Of a stretch of DNA of 64,000 nt, positions 1 to 13,945 are shown piece by piece (position 1 is the stretch's first letter; every line of letters starts with the position of its first letter). The stretch comes from Burhinus oedicnemus (lineage: Eukaryota; Chordata; Aves; Charadriiformes; Burhinidae). The position numbers and the translations under genes were made by a program. The stretch covers positions 146,263 through 210,262 of the forward strand of contig VFFE01007084.1 in assembly GCA_008921705.1 (NCBI GenBank), written 5' to 3'. The notes beneath the pieces are model-generated. The model worked only from the letters and a program-made list of their open reading frames with translations, ran no database searches and had not been told where the DNA came from.

Positions 1-3000
1 CAGCTCTGCCTTCTCAGTGCTTTTGTAGAAGGCTAGCTCTTAAAACTGTTAGTGGTGCAGACTGTGTTTACGTGCAAGCAGGATCTCTTGAAAGCAGTTG
101 GTGCTGTTCTTGCACCACAGTTGTGTTTGCCTCCATCGCCGCAAGCTGTGCTGGTCCTCCGCTGCCTCTCCAGGTCGGGCCAGCCAGGGTGGCTCTGAAG
201 TGGGAGAGCAACCCCCATCCCCTCTTGTACACCCATGCAAAGACTGGACATGTTTCACATGCACAGAAATGACTCACCTGGGGGGAAAGAAAAAAAAAAA
301 GCTTAACCACAACCCTTAAGATAACTTTACATAGATTGTTTTTCACTCATACCAAGTATTTTGCTATTTTAGCTCTAATCGTTGCCCACATTCAAACCTA
401 ATTGCTCACGACGCTTTGAGGTTCCAGTGCAAAGTCTCACAGCTGGGTGAGGTTCAGCTTTCTCACCAAACTGGCGTGACTGAGCTTGCCTTGCTGAACT
501 CATCAGAAATGATATCACTTGTTGCAACTTTCTTAAATTGGTTCACATCGTCTCTTCACCAATCGAATATATTTGTACACAATATATCCTGGAGTTTTAA
601 AATTACCTATTTTAGAATTCATTTGAATAAATGATACTGTACGCTTATAAAATTTTGTCAAGGTATTCTGTTGTTAAAGAGTGGAATATTCAGGTGTGGT
701 ATAGCACATCCAAAAAGAAGGTAAGCCTTTGGGAACCACCACTATATAGTTGCCCAGTTCTAGTGTGAGACGACAGTTTCAGTTGCATCCATGTGCCTGA
801 GGTGTGAGGAGTTTGGCACTGTCATGTGGGTAAATATGTTCACATGAAGATCAAGCAAGAACATGAGAAAACCCAACTTGTATCATGTCTTCCTTTTTTT
901 TTTTTTAGGTTTTGTTTTGTTTTTTTACCTAGCCAAATTCGTAAAAAGATCTGCACATACCAGATCAGGGTACAGACCTTGAATTTCCCTTCTGTAGACA
1001 AGCTGACAAGTCTAGCCTGAACTTTGTTTTCCTCAGGGTCTACTTACTTGCTTACAGACTGGGAACTACTTAAATCTAAATAAGTCAGACTGCTGAATAA
1101 TGCACCACCACTGTGTTGGCCTAATTCCCTGGTGCCCTGTTAGCCAACAGAGGAATTCGATTCACTTGTCATTTCCCATGAGGCAAAAAAGCAGTTGCTG
1201 CCACGAGGCCAGTAGTTTTACACCAGCTGAAAACAGCACAGCTGATGAAGAAAGCTGGGCCTCCCCATTCCGGTTGTAAGAAAGCACCAGGAGCCTATAC
1301 TAAACACACACAAGAGAGAAGGGCCGAGAGCTTTTTGAGCTGTACTACCAACACTAAACCATCTTTTTATTTTCTTGTTTGGAAGAGGAAAGGGGCATGA
1401 CTTTTTGGTATGGAGTTGTCCACCACTTCTCCTTGCTGGACATGCACTGGGATTCTCCTGGAGCCTCTCTCCAGCCTGTGAGTACCACTCCTGAAACAGG
1501 GAGAGGTGCTGGCTACCAGGTGAGGTGAGGCACTCCTGTCTGCCCTGGGGCTGAGACTCCATTATCCAAACACTCCCTGCTTGGGGAGTGACAGCTCATT
1601 AGTAAGAAAAGGAGGTGAAAACAAACATTAAAAAAGCCTAAGCTACTCCCCCTCCTCTACCGTCCATTTTGCCTTCTTTTTTTTGGGTACCCTTTGCAAC
1701 TTTCCTCCTTATCTTCATAACTCTCTTTTTGTGAGTCATGCCCCTAGTTTATGCAGTGACATTTCTCAAAGCAGTATTTATTTTTTCTACAGCACTGCAA
1801 AAAACCCATTTTTTTTAAAAGCTGGTGTTTCAGTGTAGCTTTATTTTTCTTCGGTTCATTTTTCCTGCTTCCTAATTATTTTCATATTTCCATATTCTTT
1901 GCTGTATTCTTTTTTTATTTCATTATTTTCTTTTACTTCTTACCCAGTCTTGTTACCTTATTTCCTCTACTCGTTCATTCCTTTTCTCTCCTCTGAATTT
2001 CTTTCCCGTTTGTCCATTCAGTTCCTCTCTCACGTTACTCTTTTAGTCTTGTTATCCCTCCTCTAATTCCTCCGTAGTTATTTTTTTCATAATTTTCAGG
2101 TAGTGTCCTGTGTGGCTTGCTCAGCCTTTCAAGCCCTGGGGATGGGAAGGGAGAGGACTGGGAGTAGAGAAAATGAGGAAGGAGACTGACTTGAACACAC
2201 TGTTGACCTACAGGGAAAAAAATGCTATCTTTGCAAAGTCCGTAAACACAGTTTGACTGACTCACTGTACGCCATACAGAGTAGCAACCTCCTTTCCTAG
2301 GATAATGAGAGCCTCCGAGGGATGGTGGTTCCCTGAAGAATGAAAACATGAAAGAGGACTTCCCCAAAGCCATTGGGTGGAGCACAAAGGATGTGGAAAG
2401 ACTGGAGGGCTGGAGAGTAAAGATGATCATAGATAAAGGCGAGGAATTCAAGCACCATGAATATCAACAATTGAATAAGTTGGCATTATGAATGTTTTGG
2501 CTTCCATTGACCATCAGCTGGTGAGGCTGGTGGACTCCACTGTTTTGTTTCTGTGAGTCTGAATAAGTCTAATGCTGTGAATTCTATAATGAATTTCAGT
2601 TTCAAGGTATTTAACCACATTTTAAATTATTCATGAATTAATTTAACTGATGGGATAGAAAGAACTTCTACTCTTTGTAAGGGTAGCAACAATGGGATTT
2701 CAATCTCGGTGTCAGTACAGGTGCCTCAGCAGATTTTATTGAGGCTATTTTCATGCAGAATACCTAAATCAGCATACAATAGCCAATAAAAACATGTATA
2801 TTAGAAACACTGTTCATGTAAGCTTAACTGGAAAAAGGACTTTTTTATTCTTAAATGTCTGAGATATAAACTTCTTTACTGCAGATACAGGCTTAGTGGA
2901 TACAGGTGGATAAGTGATGAAATGTGTTTTCTATATATTGTGTAAAATATCTTAGAAATGTTGGAAGTCGCTTCAGGGAGCTCAGCTTGCATGTTTGAAC

Positions 3001-5914
3001 TCCATTTATGCCAATAATGTCTGACTTCTGTATTTGTCATTTTTCTTTCTTTTTTCCCTTTTCTAATAGCAGTTGTTTGGGTGGTTTAATAAATCATATT
3101 GGATGTTATTGATTACTTACCCATATTTTCTTTCCTTTCTTCTTCCATGCATCCTGATCAGCATATTTTCATTGCAGCTCCCTATAATGGGAAATTAGGA
3201 AAAATGTGTCTCTCTGTAAGCCATTTTCTCATTTTATCATGAGAAAGAAACTCTCTGCAACTGTCTTCACCTTTGTGTTTTTATTTAGTCTTCTAAAAAG
3301 TGAGTACAAAGTCATAAAACAAGTTCAAAGTCTAATTTGCCTTTACTTTGCCAAGATTCAAATTTCTATAAAAAGCTCCAAGCAGAGTCAGGCCCATAAG
3401 CAGGACTGTCATGACCATATCTCCATTCTGAGTTGCACCAAAAATGGTGTTTTATGATACAGCTTGAAATCTGAAGGACCAATTGTTTGTTCTACTGTAT
3501 ACTTTAATTCTTCATATAAGAACTCAAGAACAAGTGTCAAGGTGGAGGAAAACCCAGGAAGGTTTGTCCTGTATGGACAGCTCATGTTGCCTATACAGTT
3601 GTGCACCCTCATAATGCAGGTTTCTGTCTGCTGGATCTGTGTATGTCAATGAGAGATATATATGTCGGGAATACTACAGATAGTATATGATCTTCTGATA
3701 TAATGTGAACTCAGGTCTGCTTAATCTACACATAATTAGCTAAAACTGTGTTTTATCCTGTGGTAGTCAACAATGCAATAATGTACCAAAGATAAAGCTG
3801 CTTAATGTCATTTGCTCATAGCAACACAACGAAGAAGGAAATTAAAACTGTTTTATTTTCTTTTTTAAATAAGTTGTTCATTCTTTTGAATATCAGATAA
3901 AAGTAGAGCTCAAATGAAAGGCAGAAAAGAAAAGATACATAAACCAAATTGATTACAAGAAAGGGCATAAATTAATTAGACTGGAAAGAATTTTGGTTTT
4001 GCAGCCATCTTCCTTTATCATCTAAAAAACCATCTAAACTAATAAACGTTAAACATGTGCCGAAACTAACGTACATGTATCAACTTGTCTATGCTTACAA
4101 ATGGAATAATTTAAACAGAACATGGCAAGGGAATTAAAAAAATAAAGAACCACACCTGTCCTTGTAAAGCATGTAAAACTGAATAACATGAAAGGCATGA
4201 GTGAGTGAAAGAAAATTTTATGTGCGTGTGTATAAACTACTTAAGGTGGTGATATTAAATGAGTGTATCACTAATGCAGGGTGGATGAGATGGACCTGGT
4301 CAGCTTCCTCTTCCCATGACAGAATAAGATCAGATCAACGCAATAATTAAACAAGCATTTCATCTGTTAATTGCTCTGTTATTGTCAAAGTTTTAACATT
4401 TCTTCTGAATGCACACCACAATGCTGAGATTTTACTGGAAAAAACCTTATGACATTAAACTGCTAAAATGTCAAGATTTTAATGTGGGATGCAGTCAGGA
4501 TGAAGACATTCTAAATGAATACTTCTGGGATTACAATTTTATCCAAAGTACTCTACACACTGTAGAAATCACAAAGGGTCTTTTTTTGTGATTTCTGTAG
4601 CCACCAAAACAGAACATCATAACAAAATTCTATGGAACTTGAAACTGATCTCAGCAGGAACAGTGTGCCTTCACCAAAGTAAAAACATCAGCTAGGGACT
4701 GAGATACCTAATTCCAAATCCAAAGTTTTGTCCTAGTAATGCAAGGTAATTTTTATTTGTTTTGCAAGCTGGGCACATATTTGCAGGGTTTTTTTGAGCA
4801 TTATAAAGTAAATGGAAAAAAAAAATTACCAAATGTAAGCACTCTGGAAATAATATACAAAGTAAAATGTGTGAGATTATTTAAAATATCCTTTTACTCT
4901 CTATCAATAAGTAAAAACTTATTTTGTAATTTGAAAACAACTTTTGGTAGTATAACAATTCTATCTGTATTCTAGCACATACAGTGAGACTTGGGAGCGC
5001 TCCATCATCAAGCAGAGAACACCAACCATGTCCTGACGGAAATAAAATCATCCCACCTTCCCACCATCTCTTCTACTTTGTGTCCTGATTTCCACTGGAT
5101 GGGAACTTGTGCATGTGGACAGTCCTTTGTATGTCAATATGATGCTACATATTTCTTAGTTTGGGCAAGGTTGTGGCCAAGACTGCAGGAAGCACTGCAA
5201 ACACCGAAGCTCACCAGTTAAATGCAACCATAAGTGTTATTGATGCCTGCAGAATTGCAGGAGGAGTTTTATTCAACAACACAGAGAATGTGCTTTTATA
5301 TATTAGTAAAATTATGGCAAGCATAAAAATGTTTCTTCTTCCTTCAATGCTATTAAAAGTTTCACTTGGGGTTAGTTTCTTTTGTGTGATAAGGTATACA
5401 GAAAGTAACAGCCAATCTCCATTCAATATTCTGGGAACTTAAACAGAAAGAACGGTTACCGTATCTGATCTTTTGACTTTTTTTTACATCAGAGGTCAAC
5501 TCCTCTACCAGTAGGTCCAGTAATTTATGCTTGATTAATACTTAAACACCCTTTTGGTCTTAAGAAGTAATTATTCTGAAAAGTCTCTGGTCTTGGTTTA
5601 AGATCTTCAGAACCATGAGTGTCCAGCTCCCCCACCTCTTTTTTTTAACATGCTGAGCTTTTAAAATCTCTCATAGTGTACAGTATCTACCAATTTTCAA
5701 ATTATAATTACAGCTTTTCATCTGTTGCCTTTAAATTCTTTGCCATAAGAATCAGGTACTTTGTTCTGGTGCTCTTCTCACCAGTATTGGATACAGATGT
5801 TAATGCTTTGGTTTTTTCCCCAATGTCTGTATATCTGAGGGTCATATTAACTGCTTTGTCAACTCTTTGCGTTGGAAACTTGTTTCATTTGCTGCTTCTG
5901 GTATAATTCCTCCA
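1..5914. other. Intergenic DNA, no gene seen
   Basis: AT-rich non-coding DNA. All open frames are short, start at random ATGs and match no protein family I recognise. About 1780-2060 is strongly pyrimidine-rich on the + strand (long T/C runs). No splice-flanked exon resembling a cadherin or any other family was found on either strand. It could be upstream flank of the desmocollin gene or intron of an off-window gene; the sequence does not decide. Confidence 0.6.
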
Positions 5915-7256
5915 CTACAACATGAAAAGCCCAAGGTACTCAACACCTTCTTTGCCATTGTCTTTATTGGTAAGACCTACCTTCAGCAATCCCATGTCCC
6001 TGAGATCAGAGGAAAGGTCTGGAACCAGGAAGGCTTACCCTCAATGGAGGAGGATCAAGTCAGGGAACATTTAAACACACTGAACACACACAGATCCGTG
6101 GGACTGAGTGCTGAGGGAGCCAGCTGATGACTTTGCAAAGCCACTCTTGATTATCTTTCAAAAGTTGTGGCTATCGTGGGAGGTTCCTGAGGCTTGGAAG
6201 AAAGCAAATGTCACTCCTATCTTCAAGAAGGCCAAGAAGGAGGATCCAGGGAACTACAGGCTGGTCAGACTCCCTTCAGTCCCAGGGAAGGTGATTGACC
6301 ACATAATCCTGGAAGCCATTTCCAAGCATATTAAGGATGAGAAGGTGATTGGGAGTAGTCAGTATGGATTTATGAGAGACAGCCTGTTGCACCAATCTGA
6401 TGAAGAGACTAGCTTGCTGGACAAGGGAAAAAAAAACAGTGGATGTTTTTTGCTTTGACTTTAGCAAGGCGTTTGACACTGTTTCCCATAATATCCTCAA
6501 ATAAAATATTGAAGTACAGGCTACATAAGTAAACAGTGAGGTAGACTGAAAACTGGCTTACCTGATGGGCTTAAAGGGTTGCAACCAGGTGCACAAAGTC
6601 CAGGTGGATGTCAGGCACTACTGGAGTACCTCAGCGGTCAACGCTGAGTCTGATACTGCTAAGCATCTTCATTACTGACCTATATGGTGGGACAGAGTGC
6701 GTACCCTCAGCAAGTTTGCAGATGACAGGAAACTGGGAGGAGTAGCTGATACACAAGAGGGTCATGCTGCCATCCAGAAGGACCTTGACAGGCTGGAGAA
6801 ATAGGTCAAGGGGCAAAGAGTCCAGCAAAGGGCCACAAAGATAATTAATGGCTGGGAGCATCTGACATGCAATCAGAGGGTGAGAGAGCTGTGACTTTTG
6901 AGCCTGGAGAAGTCTCAGGTGGGATCTTGTCAATGTGTATAAATATGTGATGGCAGTAGGAAAGAAAGTGGAGTCAGGCTGTTCTCAGTGACAAGATAAG
7001 GGGCAATGAGAAACTGAAACACAGGAAATATCACTTAATGAAAGAAAAGACCTTTTTACTATGAGAGTAGTCAAGCACTGGCACAGGTTGCCCAGAGAGT
7101 TTGTGAAGTGTCTGTCCTTGGAGATACTCAAAATCCAGCTGGACACAGTCCTGAGCAACCTGCTCCTGCTAACCCTGCTCTGAATAGAGGGGTTGGATAA
7201 AATGATCTCCAGAGGTGCCTTCCAACCTCAGCCATTCTGTGATTTTGTGGTTCTGT
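5915..7256 (+). mobile_element. CR1 LINE, 5'-truncated, internally deleted
   Basis: Degenerate copy of the chicken repeat 1 (CR1) non-LTR retrotransposon in + orientation. Readable pieces of the ORF2 reverse transcriptase include a stretch with PIFKKAKKEDPGNYR (about 6212-6256), a DFSKAFDTVSH block (about 6456-6490, in another frame) and an intact FADD catalytic motif (6715-6726). Shortly after FADD, at about 6800-6825, the sequence jumps from the DLDRLEK block straight to VQQRATK, so roughly a hundred codons of the consensus are missing. The 3' end is typical: it closes with ATTCTGTG-like octamers at 7232-7256. Frameshifts and stops make it inactive. Confidence 0.93.
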
Positions 7257-10200
7257 AAATCATCACTTGACAGGATATAGTATTAGATTGTTAGGTGCAG
7301 CTTAAGCATGTTCTTTCAACAAATAGGCATCTTTTCTTTTAATGTAATTTATTTTCTTACAATCAAGATATGGTACAAGTTGAACAAAACTTTAGAAGTC
7401 TTCAGGGGTAATTTCCCTAGCCTTTATTAATTGTCAGTTCCCTTCCGATATCACAAACAATTTAATAATGGTATTCCAGCCTGGAAGAAATTGTTACAGA
7501 AGTGCATGGAAAAGTGCAAAAAGATCATATTAGGGCCAGAACAAATAATAGGACAGCAATAAAGACAGAAGTAGAAGTTTGAAAGGGTTTTAAAGCTGGG
7601 TACAAGATGCTTCCATGTAAAGTGACAGGGAAAGTAAGAGTGATAAGTTACTAAAAAGCAAAAATAGAAGTTCAAATATCACTTTACGTGCTGATTTTTT
7701 CCCTCAAATAAGCAAAGACAGAATTGCTTTGTTTTATATCATCTAATATAGGACAATAAGCTGAGACCCCTAGGTAAGGCCAGCAGAGAGCAGAGGAGCG
7801 TCTCCCAAAGGTGAATCCCCTCACCACCAAACTTTTTTGCAGGGGGCCCATCTCAACCTACAGAGTAGTGAGGGAACTTGGGAGACTGTGTTCACAACTT
7901 AATATGACTTCAGTATCTAAAGTGCAGATGAAAGACTCTTGGACAGTCTTTCAAACCAACATGCACCAGAGTTAAAAGCTTCTAGTAACTTCAGGTGACT
8001 GGGAACAAAATGAATGATTCATAGTTCTATGAATGTTGTTTTGAGATAAAGATTTATCTGAATTATGGTAAGGTAAAGACTGGGTATGAACATGTTTCAG
8101 GGCTTGTATATCTCAAAACTAATCTCAGAACTGGCTTGAGGCATCTCAACAACGTAGGCAAAACTAGCTGGTGGCAAAGGGCATTTCACATGCAAGTGGG
8201 TTAGGGTAGGGGACACTGTGCGTTTGGTCAGACACTGGAGATTTGGCCGGGTAGTAAGGCTCAGAGGGCTTTGAGACTTGTGTATAGGGTTGAGATACAT
8301 GGGTTACCTGGGGAGCTGTATTAGAGGGAACAGGAAAGGCCTGTGTGGCTTCTGGGGACTGGAAGAGCTCAGCGACTTTCCAGGCTATGAAGCTGGGGAG
8401 AGACCTGGGACAGGACGGGGAGCTTTCAGGAGGCTGTAGATAGTATCAGAGAGGTCCAGAAACTTCTTTTTCTCTTCCCACTTTTGACCTTGAAAAATCC
8501 CTCATTTACCACCTGATTGGATTTAAAAATCTTGAATACCTATCCCACAGACAGCAGCCAACTTAACCTCCCACATGGAGTTATGTGGGTGGGTAATATG
8601 CATTATCCTCCCATACTGGGTGCTGCAGTCTGCACAGGATGGGGCTGCTCTTGCCATGGGAAAGAGGAAAGAGTGAGGCTGGGCTGGAGAGTCAGGGGCA
8701 GAACTTGGCTGCTGACCTTCAAGCAAAGCCTGAGAAATGAGAGGAGCAAAATGCAACTGCAGTTACAAGACGGAACCAAAACCAGCTGCTGACCACTGAT
8801 TTGGACTGGTTCTTTGGAGGCAACCGTGTGGCCACCAAGTTCAGTGTGGGTTCACAGGGCTGCAGAGTCATCTGTTTCCTCTGCCTCTTACAAAGGCTTT
8901 TTTATGCTGTCCCAGAAGTTTGCCACCCTATGTACCTGCTTATTTTGTTCTTTCCTGAAGTGCAATAAGCATTTGTAATACTTAGGAATACATGCAATTT
9001 AAAAAGGAAATCAGTTGAATAAGAAATATCATACATCTGTTCCTGTGTGTAGCAAAATTTGTAAGTGATCAAGATGCCCTAAACACCAGTGAAGTCACCC
9101 ATACATGTATGTCAGTTCGGATATTTACATGGCCTTCAATGGAAGCTACACAACATAATAGAATACATCTTTACATACACCTCTAAGAATGTATGCAGGT
9201 TTCAAGACTCTGCTTGATTGACTCTGAATACCTATGCAAGCATTGGCATAGCTTCTGAATTATTTCTACATTTCCTTAAATAATTTTTCATAGAAATGGA
9301 GAAGAATAAAAAAATTCACATTTCAATACAAATCAACTAAGCAGCTTTCATTGCCTGTCTTCACATAGGATGATTCTTCAATGGCCTTGATCAAGGTCAT
9401 AGCTGGCCTTGCAGAATGGGGATGGATGGTATATAGAAGGACTCCATCTTGTATTTTCAGACTGTACCTCTTTTTGGACTAGTGTTGATCACATATATGA
9501 GACGTATTAATTTTGGCAAACCCTACTTTGTAGTGCTAAAGCCAACTAGAGTCAGGTAAACATATAGAGAAATAATCCTAAAGACTTGCACTAGTTCTAA
9601 AACTACAGATTTTATTGGTTATACCCAACACCAAGCCATTCAAGCCAAGATTAAGAACCCCCAAAAGGGTATATTATCTGCTTGTTTTTCTTAAATCAAC
9701 AATGCAAACAGTTTCTTTTGTTTGAAATTATGTACTCTCTCTATTTTAATTGCTTTTATTCTCTGATGGCCACAGAAAACTGAGAAGAATTCAAATGTAA
9801 ACAATGTTAAGTAGGAAGTTTTCATTTAGAAACATCAGCTGATCAGCTATACAATTTCTGTGTATGTTGTGGATAGTGTACTACCCCTAGTGAAATCACA
9901 GAGACTAGACTTTCTCTTAAAATGTTCGTTTCAGAACGCAGAATGAAACCTCACATAGTACAGATTAAAGAAAATATTTTTTTTAAATTTCATGGAATTA
10001 AATCTAGAAGGTATAAAAATAAAAACTTTCTGAAACACTTTCCTCTAAAACTTGTCATATTGCTACATAAGAGTTTGTTTGATCACAAACGTACACTTTT
10101 GAACAGAGATAAAGAGAGTGCTCATCTCAGCCATCATCTAATCTATACTCTAAGCATTTCATTCAATATTTACTGAAACAGTGGTTCATTTTCAAACCTT

Positions 10201-13200
10201 TTCCATATTTTTTTTTGTAACAATTCTCAATGTACACAGACGAGTCACAGTAAGACAGCCAAAATACTGGCAGTATTTCAAGCTGCCACCTGCATTGGTA
10301 CTATTGTGTCATTTAACTGAACTCACAGAAGTTCCAGTTGCCATTTGATTAAAACAAATCGGCCATTGGCATTTCACCTACATTCCTACTTACACTAACT
10401 GAATTGGCCTAATAGTAGTAACACTAAGACATTTACAGAAGTTCATACGATCTAAAAGAAAAAATGGTTAGAAAGCAAGGAACATTTTGTTACATGTCAA
10501 AACTGTATTTGTGAAATGAAAGTTGTATCTACAACTTTATTTTGTATTTCACTAGCACAACATTGGAATTTGAGTTTCAAATTTTTCTGTTCCCTCCTTT
10601 TTCTTCTCCTTGAGCTCAACAGATACCCGTTTTCTTGCCCACAGAAAATACTACTGCCTTTTCACAATTCCCAGGCCTCTGCACAGAGACATTTCAAAAT
10701 GTTGTACTTCTCAAAAATCTTTTGTATCTGCACATTTTACTGCTCTTTAGGGGGAAAAAAAAAAATTAAGAAAGAACTAAGCTCTTTGGGTTTATGTTGT
10801 TCCCAACAGGAGGGCATATTCAAGGACACTTTGGAGACATGTCCTAGGAAACTGCTTTAAATGCAAATATTTATGGGAGAGGAAAAAGAAGAAGTATGTT
10901 AGAGTTGTACAGATTTCCAAGTACCTGTCAAGAGAGGCCACAGGGAACCTTGTTACTTACAACTTTTCTTCTAACAAAAGATGAAATGCTGTAAAACAAT
11001 GTACTGCCAACCTCTCCATTTGCTACCTCCACCTATAGAGGAGAAAGCAAGACTCAGCAATTAATGAAATAGAATGAAAATAGAATGAAAATGTCTATGC
11101 ACAGTTGCCAAAGGAAAGGTCTTTTGTGGTTACCAATGCAAATGACTATTTTTAGATTCTCAAGGCTAGTTTAATGCATGTCATTCATTAGCTGAAGTAT
11201 TACACTTCTGTAACACATTTCTCTTTTTTTTTTTTTATACTATTTGCATACCTCTCTCTAACACACCTATAGATACTCTTCCCTAGGATATTTGTATCCA
11301 GCAGAGCAAGGAAACAGACCAGCTGTAGCAGTACTAGATGTAGCATTACAAGATGTAGTAATAGAATTACAAAAGAATATAGCTACAAAACTAGTACCAG
11401 ATGTAGTAATATTTTCAAAACCTGTTTAGTCATTCTACTTTCTTCCTTGTGTCTGTAATACTGTTTTATTTTTCTGACATGCCACAGTATATAAATGCCG
11501 CCAAATGACTATTTTCTCTACAGTATTAAATAGTTTTTCTTCTTGATTATAAGAAAATTAAGGTTTGAAGACATACTTGCATTTGTTAAATTCATACTTC
11601 CAATTGTTAAATTAACTCTGTGGTTTTGTTTAAATAATCAGATGACCTAAATAGTCAATTTACAAAGAAAAAGAAAGGAGAAAAAAACATTCTCGGACAA
11701 TTCTGTATTGGCACATAGAATCCCAAATGGTTGTGGCTCATTTTCATTCTGGCTTTCGTTCTCTTTGGCAATTGCCGAGTTTTTCATGATATTACTGACG
11801 TCTATACAAATACAGAAATTTCTCTTAGAGAGTTCCCCTTCCAGGAAGGTTCACCTTCCAGAAAAAGTTTTCATCAGATGCTGTAGGAAAGAGAACAGGG
11901 GAACATGTCTACAGTTCAATGATATGCACATAGATTATAGCTCTGACTTGCACAGAAGCCAGTCTGAAAGACAGACTAATGTATTAGGAACTTAGCCAAA
12001 TCTTTTACCAGAAAAATAATAACATGCGACTTTGAACTAGAGTCCTTCATTTGCCTGAACAAATTGTGTTTGATTCATTAATTGGAGTTAAACAATAGTT
12101 GTTCTGGCAAGCTTTCAATGTCAGACTGCCACTTTTGCCTTTTGCTGTGTTCCAGCAAGGTTCTTTCATTACTTTTATAATAGTTGTCTCACATAGTCTC
12201 ATCAGAACTCTGTATCATTAAAATAGATGTTTAGATTTAGGTCCTTACCCTTTCTTCTACCCTGTTCACATCACAATATTGCTATTCTATTATCTTCCTT
12301 TTATTGATACTGCATCAGTTACTACATTGCTACATAGAGTATAATCAAAGCAAAAGCATTATAAAAAAAGTTTGTTAGTGAATCAATATTTTCTGTTAAA
12401 AATTATGACCTAATATTTACTGTTATACTTCAATTGGAAATTATTCTATGGTAATCCACATTCTAAAAGCATCCTTAATAACACACAGTTAACTATATAT
12501 TTTATGTTTAAATATTTGCCCAATATTTGCTAAGCTTAAGGGAAAATGTTAATGTTCACATGCAAGTGTGCATATAGATTAGACCCTAAAAAGTATTCTT
12601 AACTTTATTTTTGCAAAGCAGAGAACTAAAGAAAGCTTATGTCAGATTACTTTCTTAAACTTCCTGAGCTTTCACCAGTGCAAAAGCTAAGGTCTAGGAA
12701 ATTGCACCAGGCTAAATGACAGAAGAATATAGTCCTTATTTTTTATGCTGGGAAATTTAATGCAGTTTTAAGCAAAGTCCAGAATACATATAGTGTCGTG
12801 AATGTAAGACAAATAACAAACCATAGCTTATTAGTGAGTTGAGAGGATACACTGCCTGATGCGGTACCATCAGCAAATCATCAAGAATATGAAGGCAAAA
12901 GAAGAGGTGGGGGAGTCAGAGGGAAAAAAAAGAACAGAAGGCAGGAGTAAGACTTAGTCAATATAGAATATCTGTCAAGGACATTTAGCAGAACTATTTC
13001 ACAGAATGGCATGGCAACACTTCTATCACAGCATTAGTATTACATTCACACTCTTCCAGTTCCCTGTTTCAAGTTGGCTTCTAAATCTGTCCCATTACAG
13101 CTTGACTTTTTGTAGCTTTGGGAGCTAAGGAAACTCTCAGAGTCAGAGCTCCATTGTATCACTGTGTTTTACCAAATGAATGTTACAGTTAAAGTCCAGA

Positions 13201-13329
13201 AGCGAAATCCTGGGATTTTTGCCAATGACTTCTGCAGGGACAGGTTTTCATACCTGAAGCTATGCAGAGTCCTAACCATTGAGACCTGCACAGCCAGACA
13301 TCAAAGTGCAGAGAGCTTAGAGAGCCACC
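7257..13329. other. Intergenic DNA, no gene seen
   Basis: AT-rich DNA with no recognisable exon or RNA gene. The part around 7740-8800 is somewhat richer in G+C, but its open frames (about 70-90 codons) match nothing I know. About 11303-11412 holds three degenerate copies of an AGATGTAG-type word. Confidence 0.55.
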
Positions 13330-13945
13330 CCTTCGCCTTGTGCCACTGGGCACCACTGAAAAGAACCTGGCTCCAGCCTCTTTGCACCTTCCCTTCAGGT
13401 GTTTATATACGTTGATGAGGTCCCCCCCGAGCCTTCTCTTCTCCAGGCTAAACAGTCCCAGCTCTCTCAGCCTTTCCTTGCATGTGAGGTGCTTCATCAT
13501 CCTTGTGGCCCTTTGTTGGACTCTCTCCAGTATGTCCACATCTCTCTTGTACTGGGGAGCCCAGAACTGGACACAATACTCCAGGTGTGGCCTTACCAGT
13601 GCTGAGTAGAAGGGAAGAATCGCCTCCCTCGACCTGCTGGCAACAATCCTCCTAATGCAGCTCAGAATACCATTCACCTTCTTCGCAGCAGGGGCACATT
13701 GGTGGCCCATGTTCAACCTGGTGTCCACCAGGACCCCCAGGTCCTTTTCTGCCAAACTGCTTTCCAGATGGGTAGCCCCCAGCATGTATCATTGCGTGGG
13801 GTTGTTCTTCCCCAGGTGCAGGACTTTGCACTCCTCCTTGTTGAACTTCATGAGGTTCCTGTCGGCCCATTTCTCCAGCTTGTCAAGATCCTGCTGGTTG
13901 GCAGCACAGCCCTCTGGCATATCAGCCATTCCTCCGTGTGCATGA
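13330..13945 (-). mobile_element. CR1 LINE fragment lacking its 3' end
   Basis: Minus-strand fragment of CR1 ORF2, C-terminal to the catalytic FADD. The readable peptide includes DLDKLEKWADRNLMKFN, then [39 protein letters not shown] and [19 protein letters not shown]. Homology ends near 13330 (SVVPSG region) and the octamer-bearing CR1 3' end does not follow. CR1 copies are normally 5'-truncated with an intact 3' end, so this one has probably lost its 3' part later. The same segment is closely similar to 49860-50465. Confidence 0.93.

Noticed and set aside
6108..6458. 116-codon frame that might be taken for a host gene
   Set aside because: It is the reverse-transcriptase region of a CR1 element.
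13000..13025. CACAGAATGGC text that might be the missing 3' end of the CR1 at 13.3 kb
   Set aside because: The match is too short and lacks the octamer repeats and the GGAAGGGACC block.
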